Source: Lyophyllum atratum
Taxonomy: Eukaryota; Basidiomycota; Agaricomycetes; Agaricales; Lyophyllaceae
NCBI GenBank assembly: GCA_014905825.1
Contig: JACGCN010000019.1
Span: forward strand, 744,001 to 808,000
Length of the DNA stretch: 64,000 nucleotides
Direction: 5' to 3'
Under the pieces are notes generated by a model. It had not been told where the DNA came from, made no database searches, and was given only the letters and a program-made list of their open reading frames with translations. The translations under genes were made by a program, and so were the position numbers. Below are positions 58,097-64,000 of this stretch, piece by piece. Position 1 is the first letter of the stretch. The number at the start of each line of letters is the position of its first letter.

Positions 58097-59301
58097 CCTA
58101 CTTTACATCCTCCTATCCTATGTGTACCCCTGTATCTTTATTGGCGTGGCTAACCTCCAGAAATTTCAAAAATGAACGGATCAATCAGGTACGCTTTTGC
58201 ATGTTCCGGACCATGGTTCCTCCACTTATGTTCCTGGAGACAGGTCCGCCGACTTCCGTCTTTAAATTTTAGCCTACGGCTAGGTACGTGGCCGGTCATT
58301 TGTCATCCCGCCTCCCGAGTGCGTGGCTATGTTTAGCAAGGTGTTGGCCCGGTGGCCTCGTTCACCGTCTATGCCTTCACCTTCCGCCACCGCTCGAAAA
58401 AAGATCTGAAGCACTTTTGACCCCCACAACCCATGCCTCCGGGCATTCGTCGTTGTGGGTGGCTCGTTCCGCTGTCAGACATCTCGAAGTTTCCGGGGCA
58501 TGTGGAGCGTTGAGGACTCTTGCTGCCTCAACCATTATCCGGTTCAGTAGTAAGCTACCTGGGTAGCTTGTAATTCAAGTGTACTACCAGGTACCACCCC
58601 CTTCTTCTGATCTACGAGTCTGTTCATCAGCAGCTCTAGCCCCAATACAATCATTTCACCATTTCTCTGAACTTCGCTGGCTATAGGATCCTCGGTCAAC
58701 GCATTTTGGATCGTCGCTCGTTACACAGACTCGTCTCACTGGCCCTCTCCATTTCCTCTCTCGATTGGCAGTGATCACATTATGACAGATCATGACTCTA
58801 CGGTCTACCTTTTTGACGACATCGGCTTAGGTAATCATCTACCTCCATCTCGGCCAACCGATCACCTACTCAATTATGCTATCATGCTCACGGGAAAAAT
58901 AAGCATGAATCATGATCAACCTTTTTCACGAACTCCACCCGACTGACCGTCGCTACCCAACATTCCTGTTCCTAACTCCACTACATCTGCCTTAAGGCTG
59001 TTCCGTGCGCTACGGCCAAGGTAAGCCAGACCCCGAACTCCATGCCGATCGAGCAGGTGGCTCCGAATATGTCTCCCATGCCATGCGCTCCTTGTCTTCC
59101 GTCATCGTCGTTCATGTGCCGCATCCCGGTCACCCGGCACAGTTGCCCCAATCCAGATCTCCCGATTACCCATTCTCCTTGACGCTGTGGTACAACTGAT
59201 CTTCCCCACACTGTGGATTTATTTAAGATGTCTGTGGGTAGGGTTCATCCCCCCCGCACTTTTTCTCCACAAGCCATCTCTTCCTCCACTCTGCTTCTCC
59301 A
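58097..59301. other. Intergenic region upstream of the aquaglyceroporin
   Basis: About 1.2 kb. It should hold the GCFC 3' end and the promoter of the channel gene. An 8-bp inverted repeat (58552-58559 and 58562-58569) lies in the middle. Open frames at 58288-58566 and 58981-59211 have no recognisable features. No gene assigned. Confidence 0.5.
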
Positions 59302-60645
59302 ATGTCGAATACTGACGACGGGTCAAGCCAGCGATGGTCCGATGCCTCCAAGAAGGAGAAGGAGCCTGGGCACACGGAACATTACGAACATTATGACGGC
59401 GACGACCATATCACGCAATTCCCTAACGAATGGGCGAGGTATAGGTAAGCCCTCGTTTCCTTTTCGGCGCTTTCTACGCCACTGACTGTTCTGCCTGTAT
59501 CAGATCCTACATTCGAGAAGCAGTAGCCGAGTTCCTCGGTGTATGTATTCTTGTAATTTTCGGTGCTGGTGTAGATTGTCAGGTTGTGCTGTCCACCAAC
59601 CCTGGCGTGGCCTCGAGCCCTAAAGGCGTACGTCTCTCGCTCATTTGTGGTCCAGCAGGGATGCTGATGACGACCGTGTTTGCAGGACTATCTTTCTATA
59701 AGCTTCGGTTGGGCCGTTGGGACTGCAATGGGCGTATGGGTTTCTGGCGGTATTTCTGGCGGACACATAAACCCTGCAGTAGGTTCAGCCAACCTATATA
59801 TTTCGTATTTTCTGCTCACGAAACTTCCAGGTGACAGTGGCGCTTGCTACATTCCGTGGCTTTCCGTGGAGAAAAGTACCTGTAAGGATTTCTTTTTCCC
59901 TGAAGTAGTTGCACCGAAACTGAAATATTATCAGATTTATATTGTCTCGCAACTACTCGGCGGATTGATGGGCGCTGCACTTGTGTACTGGAATTATTTC
60001 CACGCCATTGACATATTCGAAGGCGGAAAGGGTGTCCGCACTCTTAAAACAGCCAGCCTATTTTCTACATACGCAGTAAGTGCACCTCCTCGCAGCGCCC
60101 TAGTCCCGTGTTGATGTGGTTTCTATGATAGCTTGACTACATGACGAATGTGTCGTGTTTCTTCTCAGAATTCCTTGCGACCGCCGTCCTCGTGGTTGCT
60201 GTCTTTGCCATCAACGACAAGAAGAATTGCCCACCACCCAGCGGCCTCGCCCCCCTCGTCCTATTCATCCTCATCCTTGGTATTGGCGCTGCTCTCGGCA
60301 TGGAAACGGCGTACGCGCTCAACCCCGCCCGTGACCTCGGCCCCCGCCTCCTCACCTCCATGGTTGGCTACGGAAAGGCGGTGTACACCTACAGACAGTA
60401 CGTCAAATATATCCAGCTCACCGAGCCTACGAACTCACACCATTTTTTCCAGTCAATATTGGATCTGGTGCCCTGTTATGGGTCCCTTCCTCGGCGCACT
60501 TGCTGGCGGAGCTTTCTACGACGCCTTCCTCTTTACCGGTAGCGAAAGTATCTTCAACAAGCCTAATGCTGCCGCCCGCCAGCGCCGCGAACACGCCCCC
60601 CCGGAGCAGCGTCCCCATATTCCCAGTGGTGCTGACGCTGTCTAG
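59302..60645 (+). CDS. Aquaglyceroporin (major intrinsic protein)
   Basis: Six-helix membrane channel for water and glycerol. The start at 59302 gives [20 protein letters not shown], a charged cytosolic N terminus. Helix 1: [19 protein letters not shown]. Half-helix B carries the first NPA in [19 protein letters not shown], split by an intron right after NPA. Later helices include [39 protein letters not shown] and [20 protein letters not shown]. The second signature is NPARD in [13 protein letters not shown], whose Asp marks the glycerol-facilitator branch. The last membrane segment ([20 protein letters not shown]) is followed by a polar tail to 60645. About six introns. Substrate range beyond glycerol is not predictable. 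Confidence 0.9.
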
Positions 60646-61059
60646 TTCTTGTTCCGTACTACAGCAAAGCAGTCCAGCAATCAAATGACAATATCACCCT
60701 CCTTCTTGCAATCAATGTATAATACGCATAAGCTTACTTTATATGTAAATTATCGAACATGGTATCGAGCAATTCCAAAGTCCTGTGGAAAGAAGGGCGA
60801 GACGGTGTATGCCCTGTACGCGTATGGGAACGCAAGGAACCAACAAGCGAGCACAACTGCCAGACAAGAAAAGGCACGATGATAATACAACTTGAACTAG
60901 CCAGAGTTACGAAGTTTGTTTCGTGGACGGCACGCCAGAGCCGTCCATCCTTTAATCAGTGTCCATGGACTACACTACTCATCTCCACACCAACCTCTAA
61001 GCATCGCTCTACCGCGACACAACAGATACGCAATATATCTTACACCACAGATACACACC
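60646..61059. other. Convergent intergenic region
   Basis: About 414 bp between the stop of the channel gene and the stop of the minus-strand transporter at 61060. No gene seen. Confidence 0.55.
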
Positions 61060-62835
61060 TCACCAACTACCCGCAACCCTACCAATGGCCGCAACGAACC
61101 CAGTCCCACCTCCCAAAAGGAGCACCCACACGCCAAGATCCCAGATGATGCGCTTGCGGAACTGTTTCTTCTGCAGCGCACGCTCCTTGCGCAGCAGGAG
61201 CTCATCGGGGCCCGTTCGAGGGCTGTCCCGCGGATGTGAGTCCGGCGCTGGCGTCCCGGGGATCTGTGGCACCACGATTGCGCGAGGACGTTTGAAGAAA
61301 TGGGCAATAACGTGAAGGAGAGCTAGTGGCGGTGAAGAGGAGGTGAGTAAGAATATCTACAGGTCGAACGAAGGGGTTGTACTGACCAGGAAGGAAATAT
61401 GTGCTTGTGAGGGCGGAGAGGAGGAGGATATCGCTGAGGACGGAGGTCTCCACTGCGGGTACTAACGCGAGGGCAGCAATGAGGATGGACAGGATAGTTT
61501 TAGATATTGGGATGGTAGTAGTCTGACGGATACGTTCTGGGATAGGAAGAGGTGGGGTAGCGACAAGAATCGCGGGTATGCCGAGGAGTAGAGTGGCAGC
61601 GTTCAGTATAGGGATACCGAGCAATGCTGGTGGGCGGGGAGCTGAAAACTGAGAGAGGCGGTTTGAGCATGTAATATGAAAGTTTTGGAAGGGATCGGCT
61701 TACTGTGGCAGGTACATGTGGGTTGGCAGAGAATATAACGAGTGGCAGGATGAGGAGCACGGCTAATGCTACAGAGAGGGCGGAAAGAAGTTTGAATGAA
61801 CGTGTCTTTGATTGTTTAGCAGTTGTGACTGGTTGATAAGATCCTCTTAGGGATGAATACAAGGATAGAGTGGCTGATGAGGTGAATGCAAAGGCAATGG
61901 TAACTAGTTTGAGAGATAAGTTATTGCGACACAAGCGAAAGGCATAGATGTACATACCAATTCCTTGCCAAAAGGTCCCTGTCCGGAGCCAACCAGAATT
62001 TGCAAGGGGTATTTGATGAATGTAGGCATAGATAATGCAGCCCAGCCACGCGATATAGATGACGACCGAAAGCCACGTTGCGTAGACCACCCGCTTGGAT
62101 GCAAGGGACTGGGCGAAGGACAACGGTAGAACAGCAAGGGCAAAAATCACCGTCAAGAGTAGGTCAAGTGGAATAGAAGGGTTGTTGGGAAACAGTGGAA
62201 GTAAGACATGTACAGATTCTGCGAATCGAGATCATTCAGTCGAGGGAAATGGTAAACAGACCCTGGAAGGGCTTACCGCGTAGATAGACTGTTGCTAATA
62301 GAACCCTGAGGCCACCAGTGCCCGCCCTGACCACATTTCTCAAGATGCTTCGACGGCGTTCTTTCCCTCTGCCCCTTGCACAAATATCTAAAATTACATC
62401 CTCGAGTTCCGCCGTCCGTGTGTATCGGGAGAGCATGTACAGGAGCTGTCTTGCAAATGCTGCTAATCCAGCGAATACAAGTAGTGAGGGGAGGCCATAT
62501 TTCAGTGATGTCTCCGTATGTGGTATGTACATGGCGCCTAGTTTGAGATATGGCGCAATGAGGTAAAGAAGGACGACGGTCGGGCTAAGTGGAGGAGTGG
62601 AAGCCCTGCGGACGTCGAACTGGGGAGCGTGGTCGTCTTCTTCGTCGTCAGTCTCGAAGTTGAAAGGCGAGTTCTCGCTGTCTTCGTCGTGGACGAGAAT
62701 GAGAGCAGACGATGAATCGAGAGCTGTTAGACGGGGAGAGGAACTACCAGACGACCCCGAGGAGCTCACCGAGCTCGTCGAGAAGCGCCTGCTAGTCGAT
62801 GAAGCCAGTGGCAGGGGGGCATTTCCCCAGACCAT
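61060..62835 (-). CDS. Amino-acid-transporter-like multi-pass membrane protein
   Basis: Resembles the amino acid/auxin permease (Avt-type) superfamily. The start chosen, 62835, gives MVWGNAPLPLASSTSRRF; an upstream ATG exists but would need an extra exon. A Ser-rich, acidic N-terminal region precedes the helices. Helices include LLYLIAPYLKLGAMYI, YGLPSLLVFAGLAAFARQLL, LTVIFALAVLPLSFAQSLAS (with the family-like PLSF followed by a short loop), YATWLSVVIYIAWLGCIIYA, IPILNAATLLLGIPAILVAT and SKTILSILIAALALVPAV. The C terminus ends DLGVWVLLLGGGTGFVAAIG and RVAGSW, with stop at 61060. About five introns. The exact substrate, and vacuolar versus plasma membrane site, cannot be read from the sequence; the family call is moderate. 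Confidence 0.65.
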
Positions 62836-63647
62836 GAGTGCAGAGCGGAGAAGTTGCTGTACAAGTAAGTTGGACGAAGGCCGAGACCGAGATAAGGAAC
62901 AAACACTTGGCAGTGTCAACATGCCGACCCATTTATTGATCCAATTGTAACTCTTCCCAACCAATTGCAAGTCCTTCTTACTGCTGCGGTTCTGCCCAAG
63001 CGCTCTTTTTATACCTGCTACCCACGAAGACCTCCGTCCAACTCCTGTCTCTGCTCTCGTCTACCTCGCGATACTTCACGACAGCGTAACCATCGCGGTT
63101 GTGTAAATTTACATAATTTACGCCCCCATTTTTCGGGGTACTTTTGGAGAATGAGGACAGATAAAGACTAGTATAGACTATACATGGCGCGTTGGAACTT
63201 GAAGAGATGACACGGTGCTGCGCGTCGAGGGAGCACATGCACTCCGTTCTCAGTAAATAGATGCGTTGGGACCAGATGCGAGCCCTGAAGTCACGATGCC
63301 CTGAACACCTACCACCAGCTACCACCTCCTATCGTCAATGGCCCTAGCGTGGGTGAAGAGTTGTCGCTATCACCTGAGGATCTTCATTTGCCAAATATAC
63401 ACCTCTTCTTAATCTGATCCTTACAGACTAGGGACATGTTCTTACTTGGATCATGTTAAATGTTCTTGCTGCAACGAGCACCTCTTTCTGGCGTTTCCCT
63501 CTCAGTACGTACTAATTCTCTTCATTGCGGAGTCCCAGTATGATACTGCTCTCAACGTTGATCGATTAGCCGTTCTTCGGAATGTCGCTGAGAAGATGCA
63601 TATGTTTGTTTGTGTCCCTTTCTTCCTCAAACCACCATTATCCCTTC
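62836..63647. other. Divergent intergenic region
   Basis: About 810 bp between the transporter start and the homeodomain gene start, with promoters for both. Overlapping short frames on both strands have no domain. No gene seen. Confidence 0.5.
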
Positions 63648-64000
63648 ATGGAAGCCACACAAACCAAGAAGCTTGCCTTTTCTCGTGCAAACCCCGAACA
63701 GCTTCAGATCCTCAAAACCGCATTCACAACCTCCCAAATCACCCCAAAGCTGGAATCCCTTGCCACCCTCAGCGAGGCCACAGGCCTGTATGTATGCGCT
63801 TGGTGTAAGTATGCATATGACATGACCATCTAAATTTGAATGAAAGCACTCCCAAGTGGATATCTTCATGGTTTGCACGCGAGCGGAAGAAGAATGGGAC
63901 AATGGTGCGAAGGCCGGCCAAGGTCAGGACGACGGCGATGTCGCTGGAAGAGATCACGGCGTTCAAGACGGAAAACCACGACACTGCTCTTCCTATGATT
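63648..64000 (+). CDS. Homeodomain protein, 5' part (runs off window)
   Basis: Probable DNA-binding transcription factor, truncated by the window edge. The start at 63648 gives MEATQTKKLAFSRANPEQLQ. The homeodomain runs from about residue 7: helix 1 ILKTAFTTSQ, helix 2 ESLATLSEATGL. Intron 63788-63846 is followed by helix 3, LTPKWISSWFARERKKNG. The core Trp-Phe (WF) and the Arg two residues after position 51 are kept, but position 51, almost always Asn, is Arg (codon 63878-63880). After the domain the sequence is basic, then SLEEITAFKTENHD. The N terminus is short, unlike mating-type HD1/HD2 proteins, so I do not call it a mating-type gene. Confidence 0.7.

Noticed and set aside
58981..59211. 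Minus-strand frame upstream of the aquaglyceroporin
   Set aside because: It has no signal, domain or intron signature and lies in the likely promoter.
63648..64000. Mating-type homeodomain locus
   Set aside because: Only one homeodomain gene is visible, with no divergent HD partner, and its N terminus is too short for HD1/HD2 proteins.

Overview
The window is nuclear DNA of a filamentous basidiomycete, most likely an Agaricomycete. The evidence is short introns (about 45-70 bp) in nearly every gene, closely packed genes on both strands, a pair of basidiomycete-type laccases, and fungal versions of septation kinase, porin, capping triphosphatase, Brf1 and fused PurK-PurE (ADE2). No CRISPR array, rRNA, complete tRNA or intact transposon was seen. 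Gene spans run from start codon to stop codon and include introns. Splice sites were placed by eye from GT-AG (sometimes GC-AG) signals and protein motifs.

Layout. 1-7 kb: two paralogous membrane-anchored pepsin-type aspartic proteases, head to head. 7-19 kb: a tail-anchored heme oxygenase, a triple CCCH zinc-finger protein, a PA-TM-RING ubiquitin ligase, a plasma-membrane syntaxin (Sso type), a multi-pass membrane protein of unknown role, and a degenerate tandem repeat. 20-24 kb: a 2-oxoglutarate/Fe(II) oxygenase convergent with a class V aminotransferase. 25.5-38.8 kb is mainly housekeeping: a SepH/Cdc7 septation kinase, Brf1 of RNA polymerase III, an orphan zinc protein, the ribosome assembly factor Rsa3, and ADE2. 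39.7-44.9 kb: two tandem laccases. 46-58 kb: a long-tailed protein kinase with a non-standard catalytic loop, mitochondrial porin, mRNA 5'-triphosphatase, a Rad60/Esc2 SUMO-like protein and a GCFC splicing factor. 59-64 kb: an aquaglyceroporin, an amino-acid-transporter-like protein and the start of a homeodomain gene cut by the window edge.

The genes do not form one pathway. Secreted or surface functions (proteases, laccases) sit among conserved cellular genes. Several pairs share short divergent promoters (RSA3/ADE2, 174 bp; RAD60/GCFC, 89 bp). The observations most worth following are four GC-AG introns (one facing a GT-AG intron at the same position in its tandem paralogue), a RING with Glu in place of a zinc-binding Cys, a homeodomain lacking Asn51, a duplicated terminal exon beside RSA3, a start-codon-only exon in BRF1, and homologous intron positions before two zinc fingers of the CCCH gene. 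I saw no unmistakable new multi-gene system.
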